A DNA stretch of 64,000 nt from Nemania diffusa. Its lineage: Eukaryota; Ascomycota; Sordariomycetes; Xylariales; Xylariaceae. The notes below the pieces were generated by a model. The model did not search any database, was not told the DNA's origin, and saw nothing but the letters and a program-made list of their open reading frames with translations. Where the stretch lies: contig JBBPUQ010000006.1 in assembly GCA_038501195.1 (NCBI GenBank), positions 2,480,001 through 2,544,000 on the forward strand. The letters are read 5' to 3'. The first letter of the stretch is position 1. Each line of letters opens with the position of its first letter. The position numbers and the translations under genes are program-made. Shown here piece by piece: positions 23,515 to 36,744 of this stretch.

Positions 23515-26500
23515 CAAATTCTCACGGCTTCGCCTCTAGCAAAGCCATGGACTAGGGTAACTCTAGAGTCTAGGATGTATATGAATTACAGCGTATGCTA
23601 AGGCTAAGGATGGGGTTAGGTCCAGAATTATTCGAGAACTAGGAGCAGGGGGGGACGGGAACAGATTTCCTTTGACTTATTATCTTTGAAGTTACTCAGT
23701 TGGTAAGAGGTATTGGAGCTTATGTGTGATTCTGAGGGTGATGATCATGACTTTAGGAGAGAATCGATTAATAAGTAAGAATCCTAGGAAACACATACAA
23801 CTCAGGTATGCGCTCTATTCGGCGACCGAAATTGGTGTTAGGATCCAGTTCGTGATCCAGCATTCTCTTATTAGGTACTACAAACGCTCTACAGGACCAT
23901 ATGGCCAATCACACAACCTTACTCTTCGTTGTCTACTCTAGTTTGTTCGCCACGGCCCGCTCCACACCCCGTTCTTATCGTAGGGTCCATGGTGTAAGCT
24001 CCAACGGCTTCAACGTCTTTAACCAGGTTCTCGTATGCGACATCACCACCCCTAGGAAACGACCGCTCTAGATTGGACTCTTTTTGACCCCCCTCCCCGA
24101 CGACTCCATTCTCGCCCTTGGTGTACTAAGGTTATTCTATGTTCTCGTTAGACTCGCGGTCGGCTCAACAATCTTCAACAATGTTTTCACTTACGCCATT
24201 GTATCGCTCGGCCCGCTTGTAGGATCTGTGACCATTTTCTAGCCGAAGCGGGCGGAATTAGCTTCTTCACTTCCTTTGTGAGCAATAACATCTCCAACAT
24301 AAGTCTCAATACTTGCATTTCATGTACCCGTTCACGTCGTGGGGGCAGTAGGTTGGGCAGCACTCGGCTGGTTGAGGTGATTTAGGTGCTTCAAGTCGTA
24401 AGATCTTTTTGAGAAGTTTGTCCAGTCAAGTATGGGCAAGTAGCCAGTTCACGGCTCTGAGAATACTTGGGCATACATAGCGTCAACACTAAGGGTGTCG
24501 AAATCGAAGCCGGCGAGGTGAGCTTTAATAGCCCAAACACCAGCGCTAGCTTTGAACTTCCATACGCCCTCGAGTCGTTAGTGAAACATCTAGTAGCTGC
24601 CAACCACGCTGTAGAGACTAACCGTCATACCGCTGTAGTTTCTTTGCTGTTCAGCCTGCCTTAGGGCCAAATTGCTAGCCATGATTATTGTGCTAACAAT
24701 AAAGATGATATGTACCTGGCTAGGTTAGCTTCTATTGCATGGCCGGAAGGGAGGGGAATAAAGTATGCTTACGCATGGACAACATTAGAACTGCACAAAG
24801 TTGTGCGTGAAAGCAGCAGGCAATAATCGCAGCTGTGCCATACCATGTTGGCCCTCCGCTACCAAGTTTTAACGGGCAGCGCCCAGGTGGTGTTGCCTTA
24901 AGGCAATTGAGGCCCATGGTATTGTATAAGTAGCGCTTAATACAGTCAAAGTAATACTTTGACTGTTTGGAAATTGATTGGTCCAATATAAGCAAAGCAA
25001 CTGTTTTTAAAAAGTTGGAAAGTAAAGTAATAATTCTTGTATATTATAAACGTCTGATAGCATTTTAATAGACAGACTTGAAGAGTGTGTGCAGTTGGTC
25101 AGAAATTTAGATGGCAGAGACTTAGATTTGAAGATAAAATGGAAGAGAAGAGTAGCGGGGGAACAGAGACGAGAAAGCCATAATAGGCACCGTGGCTCGA
25201 TGCGTCTTGTCTGTAAGAGCAACTGCGACGAGGTATGCGACACGCCGAAGGAGGAACTTCTCCAGGTAATAAGATTTCCAACAAGGCAGCAGCAACTACA
25301 TAGAAAGATACCGCGTTCATGTCTCTGCTGGATTAGGCCAGGTACGCATTGGCCGTGATGACGAATGTCCTGTGATGCTGTCATGTCTCAGGGAACGAGC
25401 TTTCCAATATAAGAAATAATCGTAATCAAAACGTTAAATCAGACATGTCAAATGGAAGCTGCTGGTGTTGCGGCGCTCGTTTTTTTCCCAGCCGCAATAG
25501 CCTAGGAATCTAACATGATGATCGATACGACTCGGAAATCCACAGTGACCATATCACCGGCTCTTTCTTTATTCTCCTGTCCACGCTGCGCTGCAATTCC
25601 TAGCCGTTGACCACGACGAAAGCGCGACGCTATAAATGCTCTCATCTGCATCGACCATATACGCGCTAGAACCATTATAACGTAAAACTATTACAACTAC
25701 CCGTTTTGATTACACCCTTTGGATTAAGTTATATATATATATATATAATGTACGCAGAGGTAGGTTCTCCGTCACATGACTGATAGCGCTTTTACTACCT
25801 AGGTTAATAAAAGTCAACACGCAAGTACCTAAACCACACATACCTTATAATATACTTGAATACTAGTACTTCAAAGGCTTGCCAAACCGCATTATAAAAA
25901 TTAAAAAAATAATAATATAAATAATTATTTGTATAAGCAGATGCCCAGTGGTTATATCGATGCTAGTTTTAATATATAAATATAAAGTTAAACATAGTTA
26001 CATACGTTATACTGTAATAAAAACACATTATGCAAAAGTTATGAACTAGTTATAACAGGAAGACCCCGACCAGTCTACTAGTCTAGTCAGGTGTATAATG
26101 CCGTCTACTGTACTTCTTCCTCCTCAAGTTATCGTCTTCTCTTCTGGTCTGTTGGTAGCCGTACCACCTATCTATTTCGTCTGTGCTTCGCTATCGCACC
26201 TAGTTAAGCCCAGCCCCTATAGCCTATATAGGCTAGTCGTGACACTAGTATAACAACAGCCCCGTAGCCAACGCTAAGCTAAATTAGGCCAATGTATAAT
26301 GTGCTAAGCTGTATTGAGCAGCTTTCAATACCTGGTTTAACGGCTAGGTTATGACCCAGCGAGCACTGCGGGGACCCACAGTACCTACCTAGGTAGGTAG
26401 CAAGCTGCCCCTCCGAAATCCCCGCCATGTGTGCCTGTCATAAGGTAAGGAGCTCACAGCTATTCCATTCTAGACATTTCCCGCTTCCCGGAAGCCATGT

Positions 26501-26782
26501 GATGAAGCCTAGCCTTGTGCCTTGTCAACGTGAATCAGATTTACCCAGTAGGTAGCCACTCTATCGAACAGCAACCGAGACAAGCAGGCAGCCATACATA
26601 CATTTATTTCCTTGCGGCACCTGGAGGCTTCTCTTGATACGCCCTTCCTTTGTCCTGTACGCCATCTGCACCTAGCATACATACATACATACATACATAC
26701 TTACATACACACCTACGCTACCAACATCCGCTTACCTGAAAGCTCGTAGCATAAAGCACGCACAACGAATACCGCCTCCACC
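23515..26782. other. Decayed, AT-rich 3.3-kb region
   Basis: At 24,001-24,400 one plus frame reads GFNVFNQVLVCDITTPRKR, then IGLFLTPL, then VGSTIFNNVFTYAIVSLGPL, and is broken by stops. This looks like the remnant of a multi-pass membrane protein, perhaps MFS, but the family is unsure. 24,467-24,664 is an open frame without recognised domain. 25,700-26,100 is very AT-rich with (TA)n at about 25,733-25,748. A palindromic ACCTACCTAGGTAGGTAG lies at 26,383-26,400. No intact gene recognised before atg3. Confidence 0.4.
26676..26703. repeat. (CATA)n microsatellite upstream of atg3
   Basis: Six perfect CATA units from 26676 and further imperfect ones (CTTACATACACAC), about 80-105 bp before the atg3 ATG. 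It probably falls in the promoter or 5' leader. Confidence 0.85.
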
Positions 26783-27966
26783 ATGAACTACCTGTATTCT
26801 ACAGTCAACACGTTACGTGACAAGTACACGCCCATCACACACACGTCGACGTTTCGCAAGACGGGCCAGATCACGCCCGAAGAGTTCCTGGCCGCCGGCG
26901 ACTACCTCGTCTTCAAGTTCCCCACCTGGTCCTGGGCCGACGCCGACTCCGATGCGAAGCGCGTAGACTACCTGCCCCCCGGGAAGCAGTTCCTCGTCAC
27001 CCGCGGCGTGCCCTGCAACCGCCGGCTCGACGACGACTTCGCCGGGGACGCCGGCCACGAGGAGGCCGTCGTCGGCGACGGCGACGACTTCAAGTCCAAG
27101 GGGCAGGGCGACGACGACGACGACGGCTGGCTGCGCACCGGCGGCCTGAGCAGCTCGCAGCCCCTCAAGGCGCGCGACGTCCGGACGGTCGACGACGCGG
27201 GCAATGTAGGCGATCGCCTGGACGACGAGGACGAAATCCCCGACATGGAGGACGATGACGACGACGAGGCTATTATTCGCGACCCTGAGGCCCAAAAGCG
27301 GATAGGGTTAGTACACCACCCCTCTACAAACGCAGCCGGCTGAGAACAATACTGACATCTTTGTCGCGTGCCAGGGCCCGTCGGACGTATACGCTTTACA
27401 TTATGTATTCGGCGTATTACCGCACACCCCGTGTTTATCTGTCGGGTTACGTTGAAGACCAACCCCTCGCTCCACACCAGATGATGGAAGACATTGTCGG
27501 GGATTACAAGGACAAGACGGTCACGCTGGAGGACTTCCCCTTCTTTGCGAACAATGTCAAGATGGCTAGCGTACACCCCTGCAAACACGCCTCTGTCATG
27601 AAGACGCTCCTCGATCGCGCCGACGCCGCCCTGAAGATCCGGCGCGACAAGCTCAAGTCGGGCAAGACCATCGGCAGCGACCCTGGCATGGAAGGCTTGG
27701 TCGACGAGATTAATAAGCTAGACGTTAAGAGCGCCGAGGCTGCCGCCGAGTCCAGCAGCGATGACTGGGAAGAAGTCGAAGCTGAGGAAAACGATGTCGC
27801 CATCCGAGTCGACCAGTACCTTGTAGTCTTCCTTAAAGTGCGTTATCCCTTATCCCAGACTGCCTTTTTATTTCTATGTCTACCTAATTTGAGGCTAACC
27901 AATAATACCCAGTTCCTGGCTAGTGTAACTCCTAGTATCGAACACGATTTCACAATGGGTGTATAG
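26783..27966 (+). CDS. atg3: Autophagy E2-like enzyme Atg3
   Basis: Atg3 transfers Atg8 to phosphatidylethanolamine during autophagosome formation in the cytoplasm. Exons are 26783-27306, 27375-27837 and 27913-27966; introns are 68 and 75 nt. The product is 346 residues. The N-terminal amphipathic helix ([18 protein letters not shown]) leads into the E2 core; residues ~85-170 are the flexible acidic insert ([24 protein letters not shown]). [10 protein letters not shown] and the catalytic [12 protein letters not shown] with Cys at about 244 follow. A WEEV near 306-309 matches the Atg8-interacting motif of the handle region. The 17-residue last exon ([17 protein letters not shown]) has the conserved Atg3 C-terminus. 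Convergent with azgA. Near certain. Confidence 0.96.
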
Positions 27967-28482
27967 TCGACGGGGCTTCTCTCTTGATTCATTCCAACAC
28001 TGTTGGAGGGGAGATCAAGCTTTAATTACGTGGTGCTCCAGGAAGCACCATTGGGGCGTTTCGAGGGGCTTTTTGTACGTGGAGCAGCACTTATAGAGGA
28101 CAGGGATGGGTTTTGGTTCGGGCCTTGAGGTTAAACTCGCGTTTGGTTGCCGTTCGGCAGGGAGTTACTAGGTTGTGAACAGACTGGTTGATCTATCTAC
28201 TATAGTACTATCATGTGCAGCGTGCTGGTCCCTTAGGTTAGCGCCTCATTAGGAGATATATAGCACTACAAGAGGCAGCAAGCTGAAACTGCGCAAAGCG
28301 ATCTCAGAGGCTAGTCTACGATCCGCCGTTGAAATGGTAGTGTGAATCAGGAAATTAAAATATTTAAAACATATGCTCTCTAGGCATTTTCGCGATCTGG
28401 TATATACAAAACATCATTTTGATCCAGGAGGTAGTCCTGAATTCATGTCGCTCCCCCCTCGTCCTCTTCATCACGCCTCTTC
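27967..28482. other. Convergent 3' region between atg3 and azgA
   Basis: About 515 bp with no open frame of note. A short inverted element, GGTGCTCCAGGAAGCACC at 28,031-28,048, could form a hairpin. Confidence 0.4.
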
Positions 28483-30539
28483 TTAGGCAAGTTTTTCAGT
28501 CGGGGCGTTCGCATCCGCCGGCTTCGCCTTGATGGAAGCGGACGAGCTCTGCTTGTCGTCGGGGGAGGAGACGACCTCGGCCAGCGTGGGCTCGGCGACA
28601 TACGAGTCCTCGCTCCAGAAGTTCTTCTTGCCCCTGGCGGCGCGCATCATCCAGGGCGGCATGGCGCCGCCGGGGATGCGCCAGGTCCAGGGGTCCTTCT
28701 CGGACTTGTTGGGGGGCACGATACGGCCGCCCGAGGCGCGCTCGATGAGCCAGACGAGGGTGTTGATGATGATGTAGAGGATGATGCCGGCGATGAGGCC
28801 GTAGGCGATGCTGTACGTGAAGGGCATGACGACGATGGTCACGAAGGCCGGGATCGCGTCGCCGAGGTACCGCCAGTTGATGTCGACGGCCGCGGGCATC
28901 ATCATGGAGCCGACGAGGATCAGCACGCTGCCCGTCGCCCAGGGCGGGATCGAGGCGAAGATGGGCGCGAAGAAGACCGAAATGAAGAAGCACACGCCCA
29001 CCGTCATCGCTGTGAGGCCGGTACGTCCGCCCTCTGCTATACCTGCACCGGACTCGATGAAGGCCGTCACCGGAGAGGAGCCGAAGAGAGAGCCGATCGA
29101 TATGCTGAGGGCATCCACCATGTACGCAGCTGTGCTGCCTTCGAAGTCGCCAGTTTCGGGGTCTACGACGTTAGCTAGCCGGGCCATGGCATACTGTAAG
29201 ATCGGATGTTAGCATAGAAACGTGGAAAGGAGGTGGACGGCAAGTTATAGAATGAACACATTTTATTATAACCGAGGGTAGGGAGAGCATAGACGTACCA
29301 AAGTGCCTGTCGTATCTAGAATATCGACATAAAGGAAAGTAATCAGAGCTAGACCGAACTGAGCCCCGTGCTGAGAGATGTTCCATTGTTGAGCCGTGAG
29401 AACCTTGGAAATGCGGTGGAAATCAACAACTTTCCTGAAGAAATCGAAAGCATCGTCGCCAACCGTGGTATATGGGAAATACGTAAGAGCGGTCGTCCGG
29501 GGCCACGAGATGATACTGACAAGCAGAATGCCCGCAATAATGGCGGCCTTAACGCGATACATCATCAACATCACAGTCAATACACCACCGGCAAAAATGC
29601 CAACCCACATGGCGGGGTTGCGCATCTTGGTAGCCTCGGTACAAAGTCCATCCTCGCCAAAGCCAGTCTCCGGGCAGCCGGCCAAGACCAGCGGCGTAGA
29701 GGTAGCGCCTTGTAGTATACCAAGTCCTTCACTGTAGGTGAACCCGATGATGGTCAGGAATAGGCCGATACCCACACTCGTCGCAAGCTTGATAGACTGG
29801 GGGATGGCACGCGCCAGCCATTGTCGTAGGCCAAAGAGGGCGAGAGCAAAGAAGATGAAACCTTCGACGAAGGTGGCCGTCAGCGCGATGGCATAAGGAG
29901 TGTTCCCCGAACCGTGGAAACCAACGACGTTATATGCGAAGTATGCGTTCAAACCCAAACCCGGAGCTAAACCAACAGGCCTGTCCCACCAAAAGTTAGC
30001 ATCTACCTCTTGAGAAGGACGCAAAAGGAGACGAAGACAAAGCTAAAAACGAGGGCTACCTACAGATTGGCGAACAACCCCATGCAGAAGGATGCGATAG
30101 CCGAAATCGCGGCGGTAGCTGTAACAAGATCGCGCTTGACCTCGGCAACGCATAGAAGGTAGTTTTCGTCGACGTTGCAAAGAAGATCGTCAGGGGTTTT
30201 TGGGCAGACACATGTTCCTTTACGGGTTGTTAGCTAAGGTAAGGGTATGCCGCAGAACACCTGAGTGTCTAGCAAAAGACGGACCTCCTGAGTCGGCAAG
30301 AATGCTTGCGTTTACGGCGAGGATGTAAGCCATGGCGAAGAACGTGGCGATACCAGCACGGATCTCAGTGAAGAAGAGAGACCCCTTCCGCTCCTTGGGC
30401 TATAATGGGAGTTCTCGATCAGCAAAGACCAAATCTCGAAGACTAAAGCTGGGCTTACATGACCGCTGCCATCGAGTCTAAACCACCGGCCAACTGCGCT
30501 CTGCGCGACCTTCTGGTTGATGGAATGAATGATAGCCAT
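28483..30539 (-). CDS. azgA: AzgA-family purine permease
   Basis: Plasma-membrane proton symporter of the AzgA/NCS2-like family; in Aspergillus it takes up adenine, guanine and hypoxanthine. Minus-strand exons are 30539-30459, 30399-30285, 30217-30064, 29980-29299 and 29193-28483; introns are 59, 67, 83 and 105 nt. The product is 580 residues, the length of A. nidulans AzgA. Visible motifs are [11 protein letters not shown] (N-terminal), [71 protein letters not shown] and [21 protein letters not shown]. At least ten hydrophobic spans are evident. The start is the ATG at 30539; the longer frame has no upstream ATG. Several GATA-factor sites lie upstream. Very secure. Confidence 0.94.
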
Positions 30540-33500
30540 CGTGGACTCTTGCGTCAACGGCGCGCCGACTTGAAGCTGTCGTGTGATTTGACGCTTAAGA
30601 GGAAGAGCAAGCGCGACGAATGCGACTAGGCGGGTAGTAGAGATTTATCTAATAGTTTTAAAAAAAAAACCCTAAGCCTCGGGCGGAGCTTTGTTATCAC
30701 GCGAGTCGGACACAAACCAGGCGGGAAACGCCTATACTCAGGGACCTATATCACTGACAAGTCACAGTCCACGATCTAAGCGCGATGGGTCCGAAACGAT
30801 GGGCCCAGAGGGCAGGGAGAGGTTGGCTTCCTTTCCCTTCATCATAGTTCGCCCGAGGGCAAAAGATAAGTCAGATAGCCAACTTATTACCAAAGGGGTA
30901 ATACAACAAGCGATACATAGGCAGTATCCAGGCTTGACATGGACAGGGTGAGAGGTGCCCGGAGCCGAGGGGCGCCCACCAACCACACGCGACTCAGGCC
31001 GAGGACCCTGGTTCTGGAAGGATTCCTTGCCCCCCGTCCGTCGTCCATTGTGCATCGTCGCAGAGAGATAGGTGGTGCTGAGCTGACGACGGTGGACGAG
31101 TAAGGCGAGCGCAAACGCTGTTCCAGAATGCAAATGGGATGGGATAATGCCAGGAGCTGGCCCGCCCTTATCAGGGACCAATGGGGCCGTGTGGAGTGCT
31201 GGAATAGGACCCTGGCTTAGCGTTATCATCGATCGAAAACGGGAGTCGCGGACGGGAAGGGCGAGGGAACAGCTGACCTACATACATACATACCTACATA
31301 CATAGTACGCACGCATGCATACAGGTACCTATTCTGTAAGTAGGTATGTATGCGTACATTACCTGCTTAGACTAGGTATTATGATGGTTGAGAAACAAGG
31401 GGGCGAGCTGAAATTGAACGGGGCTACTGGTTCCCATTTCGGTCCCATTTTGCATTTTTGACGACGCCACGAAGAATACGGAAGATCCAATCTAACCTAG
31501 GTCACCTATGCGTATGCTAGCGGTTAGAAGCTAACGTAGTTGCCGGCCGCTGCCCTCGACGAGAAGATCTATCGTACCTGACTGTAGAGATAGGTCACCG
31601 GCGGGCTCCAAAGACCCGAGCGGCTTCTAGGTTGCGGTTGTGCGCATGTGCCTTGCCGATCGCGTGGCATCTATTCCCAAGGCTCTGGGACGTGACACAC
31701 TTATACTTAAGTACTTACCTTCATAGGTAGTACACTAGACACACTATTCCGAATGTGGACTCGAGTACAACATTTTAGTAACCAAATGTATGTACTTACA
31801 GTAGGTGTGCTGTAGGTATTGTATGCGTATCTCGATATCGGAGGCGGGTCATATCACCCATTAAATTCCATAATAGTATCAACTATTATCTTCTATGTAT
31901 AGATAGTAGGCTAAGGTAGGTAATGTCCCGAGTGCTAGAGTAGGTACCCTAGTTAGGCACCTACCTAGTTAGGTTTTAGGTAAGTATTAGCGTAACCTAG
32001 GGAAATACCCCGTATCTCTGCCAATACAGTGTGGGATAGGTAATGGGGAATAGGAATTCAATATGAGCCATAACAATAGCTATGCGCACATGTACAATCT
32101 TGAAACTAGCATATTTCCCAATACTGTGGCATACAAGATCACTGTAACTACAGAGATTAAACAGTCTCATATTATAACAGACTCAAACGATTTATCATAT
32201 AGTACTGCTATTGACAACTAAGGTGGAAAACAAAGAAGGGCTATAGAATCACTCCTGCTATAAGCTTCCAGGCACGTTGAGCTCAAGATCAGCAGCCTTA
32301 AGCTTAGCTTAAAGGCTGACCGGAGAAACTCTAGAACTCGGTTTGATGTCTGCTATGTATTTGGCACATTATCGCGGCAGCTAAGCAAAAGCTACTTGAA
32401 CTATATACAGGCTCTTCCTCCCTTCCTCTATGTTTCTCTACACGCTACCGCAACTTCATCTGACTAGTGAAAGCAAAGGTCGCCCACTTAACCTACATTG
32501 CCATCCCGGCAGCGTAGACGAGAAGCTAAGCAGCGAGAAGATAACTGTCCCAAGATTCGCTCACCTCATCTGTTTAGCTTTGGCATGGCGACGGCTGTCA
32601 GCTGTTGTGTGAGTCTTCCCCTGGATTCTCACGCTCTTGTTAAGTAGTCAGTTCACACGTCCAAAGCACCTCCCCACCTTCACTCGTATTGTACGATCGT
32701 CGTCTTGTTTATAAATTCTTTTTGGTTTTCTTTACTCTCTAATTAAACCTAAAATCTACCAAGCGAACAAGTCCATTAGGCGTACATAGTATAGGGAATT
32801 AGAAGCATGCTTTCTCTCGCGCCTACTCCGTAGGCGCATATTGGATCCTCTGTTGTAATAGCAATATCACCGTTACACTGGCTAACTAGCCACTTGGTTG
32901 TTCGATGATGATGTGAGAGAACGATGGCGCAATCAAGACAATGCCGAGAAACAATACGGTGCACTATGAGCTGCACTGGCGCATTCGTATCAGATATGCT
33001 AAATTCTGTATAATATGAGAGCGATTGTCGTAGTTAGATCGCAGTCAAGTCACTACTTAAAGTGGTATCACATAATTATATTATACGAGAGCTCCGCGAC
33101 GGCTCGTTCCTATTTCAGCATACCCATTTTGCTGTAATCAACGTCCCGGTTTATAAAGATTAGAATATCACAGGTTTGATAGATCTAGAGTGGATATATC
33201 TCCTTCTCGCCGAAAAGTTCGTAGGACCTGAATAACTGTACTGTTGACGGGATCGAAGGAGAGAAACTCGGCTAGTTCGATGAGGTATGACGAGAGTTCA
33301 ATGGCCTCTACCTAAGGGATGATGGTGAACTGGTCCTTATCATACTAGCGGCTGAGTTTGGTGATAAGTAGATTATAAATCGTCTTTATCATGTTCATTA
33401 GTAAAGATTGCCTATAAATGAATGAATAGTTTGGATACCTAGGTAAGTAACCCGATGGCCTGGATCTGGAAATATGGACTACTAGGTCTCCGAACTAAGC

Positions 33501-34224
33501 ACGGGAATACTCGCTATCGGATCGAATGCCTATCAAATAGTTCCTAACCTATTTCGCTATTATTGCGTATATTCTTGTGTCTTTCTACTCGTCTAGGTAC
33601 TTCCCATATTAATACCTTACCTACTTAGCTGGACTATAACAAAAATAGGAAAAGCGGGTGAGCACGCCCTATATCTCTAGACTGACACCGGCGACTTGTA
33701 TTCTTGTACTAAGATGAAAGCTGAATAATATACTTCCCGTATACGATTATTCTCACCAATATTCTAGGCAACGAATGGCATAATTAATACGAGGTCGTGT
33801 GTAATTCCTTCTACACTCAGATATATAACAGGTTGACTTTCAAACCCGAAACTCTCGGTGCTGCCGCGGGGCTCCGGGAAGCACAAAACAATCGAAATAT
33901 ATGACTGCCAATAGGGGATAGGAAACAAACCAATTCTATTACACTTCAATAATACTTGGCTATTCGAAATAGTCAGCAGGAAATGGATGTGGTAGGATGG
34001 TATACACGACATCTCTTCGTAGCCAACCGGCAGAGTGCCGATGGTTAAGCTTATGGCACTAGCATCGTATGTGGCATACCAATTACTCATCACCATGCAC
34101 TGTCTATAAGAAGGCAATGGATATAATCAACTAATTATGTGATTAATCGATTAAACCAGAGTTTCACTGCCAAATTCCCATAACTTACAGCACAGAACTA
34201 GAGTTATCATGTAGAGAACGAGGA
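30540..34224. other. 3.7-kb intergenic region upstream of azgA
   Basis: The proximal 0.7 kb is the azgA promoter, with HGATAR sites at 30864-30870, 30873-30878, 31167-31172 and 31223-31228. CATA-type short repeats lie at 31263-31285 and dense TACCTA/AGGTAGG motifs at 31321-31345 and 31911-31985. The rest is AT-rich. On the minus strand at about 33,430-33,190 one frame reads VEAIELSSYLIELAEFLSF between stops, possibly part of a dead gene. No intact gene recognised. Confidence 0.4.
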
Positions 34225-35103
34225 CTACGGAGTATAGAACACTTCCTCAACCTCCTGCCACCAGGCCGGGTCACCGGACTCGCTGTTCTTCGCGCCGGGA
34301 ACAAGGCTCTAGAACGGCCACACCATCAGCACAAGCATAAGCCGGAGGATGACCGAAATGGACATGACCACATATCGAAACACTACTAGTAAGGCCAAAG
34401 GTAGGGTAGGGTAGTGAAGTTCTTTCGGAAATAGTCTAACTTACCTCTTGAAATCCATCCGTCATGGCCCACCACTCCCTGACCTTAGGATTCTCGCGCA
34501 TGCGCTCCATGTCGCCGGCGAAATCAAATCCGACATACTTGAACGACGCGAACAGGATCCCGGTTCCAGGATCGTGGAAGATGCTGTCTGTTTCGCGCGC
34601 GTTAGTATGCAGGAAACCCTATTTATAGCCTAAAGGAAAACTCCTTATGCCACCGCTCGAGTATCGCGTGGCAATTGGCGTTTAACTAAACAGACAGACG
34701 GAATAGGGATCAGGCGATACGTTGGCATGGCTCGTCTCGCAACTCTCGGGTAATCCTGACCCCTTGATAGGCGCCCGACACTCTGGCCCATATATATAAT
34801 TCATGCAAGGAAATAGAAAAAAAGAAATTGGGAGAGGGACTAAGGGCAAAACTAGTCCAACTTACAATCCCGAATGTTGCACGTCTTGATCTGCTGCAGC
34901 ACCTCGGGCCAGACGGCGGCATGCACCTCCTTGTACTTGGCGACGAACTCGGGCTTGAGCTTCACGATCTGCGCGATGCGACGACCGGCGACGGGTTGGC
35001 GGAGCGACTCCTGTCTCGGCCGTCCCGCGTTCGGCTCCGGTGACGGCGGCTGCTCTTGGCCTGTCGATGGCGGGGGCGGGGGCGAGGAGCTTGGTTTCCA
35101 CAT
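34225..35103 (-). CDS. L-rhamnose mutarotase (RhaM/DUF718 family)
   Basis: Interconverts alpha- and beta-L-rhamnose. Minus-strand exons are 35103-34866, 34587-34445 and 34308-34225; introns are 278 and 136 nt with consistent phases. The product is 154 residues. Residues 1-42 are a Pro/Ser-rich extension absent from bacterial RhaM (~104 residues). The domain follows: RRIAQIVKLKPEFVAKYKEVHAAVWPE (His near 63), DYSIFHDPGTGILFASFKY, VREWWAMTD and the C-terminal EVEEVFYTP, matching the WW..MTD and EVFYLP ends of RhaM. No other rhamnose catabolic gene is nearby, so a pathway cluster is not supported. Cytoplasmic by inference. Confidence 0.87.
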
Positions 35104-36744
35104 TTTTTCTTTCTTTCCTTCTTTACTTTCCTTGCTTTTACTCTCGTTCGAAACTTGGAAAGGGAATATGGAACGATGTGTTCTGCGAGGGTTGAGATCT
35201 GCGATGGTTTGCTCGATCTCCCGTCTGGCGGATATAAAGTCTCCCTCACCTCAACGGGACCGAGCGTCGCTTTGTTAATAAAGCAGGCTCCGTAACGTCC
35301 GCGTCTCCCTTGCGCTGCTGCCTTGGTGGAGAGGGATACACGTTTGTTTCGCTTCGCTTAGTGTTGCCCTGCTCTATCTCGATGTGGACCAAAACTTGGG
35401 ACTTTTTATTCCGAAATTCTGATCAAATAGTAGGGAGCAGACGCCGCCTACTAGATATATAGATAAATAGATCTTAGATTGTGAACGTGAAAAAGATCGC
35501 AGTTTCCAACCTCCGCAATCCCAGAGCCCTAAATACTCGAGCGGGACGTCCGGCTTTGTAAACACGCGCAGTGTAAAACTGCACTAACCTCCTCACTCAC
35601 CCGCACTGGTCTGCCATGCACACCTGTCTCCCCATGATGTTGTGCGGGGTTGGCGCATGCAGCTCACCCTAGATGGATGGCTTCTCTCCATCTGTCGGTG
35701 TGAGTATATCCTGCATACCGAGCGAGGCGCCAGCCGTCTATATTGAGCAAGGGGCTTTCTACCTACGCGTATATATATATAATCTGGGTAGGCATATGCA
35801 TGCTACGTAGGTTATGGATGTCGGCGTAGTAGATAACGCCCTGGGGTATGAGAGAAGAATCGTCTGTGGACCCTAGCTCGCCTAGCTTGACACATGAAGA
35901 CATTACTCTTTGCTAGGTACTCTCTAACTTGACGCATTATATATGCGTTCTATGACTAAACCTAGATCCAAATTAGCCTTGGGGCAATTCCTTGGCGATC
36001 TGGCACATTTTGCGTTCATTGTAGAGACCGTAGAGAAGGGGCGAGTTAAAATACCTGTTCATAAAATGTCTCACCTACCATGGGATTATCTTACAACACC
36101 GGTTTTGTTCACTATCCAGGCCGAGGTACGTAGTTCATTAGGCTAGGGAATTCATTTCCACATCCAGTTATCCAACTACGAAGCTTTGCACCGTAAAGCA
36201 AACGCAGTCAAGATGAGTGACTGTTCGACTTCTTAGACTAGCCGCGAGATGACCGTCACAGCACGCAGGTTCTAGAAAATATAACACGGCACAGAATTGT
36301 CCTCTACCAGACTATCAAATTTTAGAAAACCCATGCTTTCCCAGAAATAATACAATGAATAGACGCATAGCTCAGATGAATTGCCCGTTCTAGCTCGCCC
36401 CTTAGTTATCAAAGCAGAAATGTCGGCATTAAATATAGCATTGGACAAACATACCGACATGCTGCCTTATACTTCGTCCACTGTGCATTAAAGACCCAAT
36501 CCAGTGGGGTTTTCCAGGCCGTCGCCGCAACATTGTCGCTGTATATACCTATGTTGTACATGGAAAACCATTTGGTAAGAGCGTTAGAGACGTATCTCGT
36601 CGACTACCTACTCTCCCTACACCAACGCCTGCCATGAAACCATTGTAGTTGATTTTAACCGTATGCGAATTAGGAATTAGTACAATGCCAATCCCATCTA
36701 GTTAGGTTGGCGAATCTAAGCTTCTCAAATAAATTCCAGAGGTT
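35104..36744. other. Intergenic region between rhamnose mutarotase and gdt1-like genes
   Basis: About 1.6 kb. The first ~500 bp is the promoter/leader of the mutarotase gene. TATATATATATA occurs near 35,770. A 67-codon frame at 35,943-36,146 has no recognised domain. No supported gene. Confidence 0.4.

Noticed and set aside
23688..23720. tRNA-like D-arm sequence ACTCAGTTGGTAAGAG
   Set aside because: No matching anticodon stem or TTCRA T-loop at the right distance and no closed acceptor stem.
26040..26345. Possible solo LTR (repeated TCTAGT words, GTATAACA, GGTTATGACCC)
   Set aside because: No paired TG..CA ends with target-site duplication could be identified by eye.
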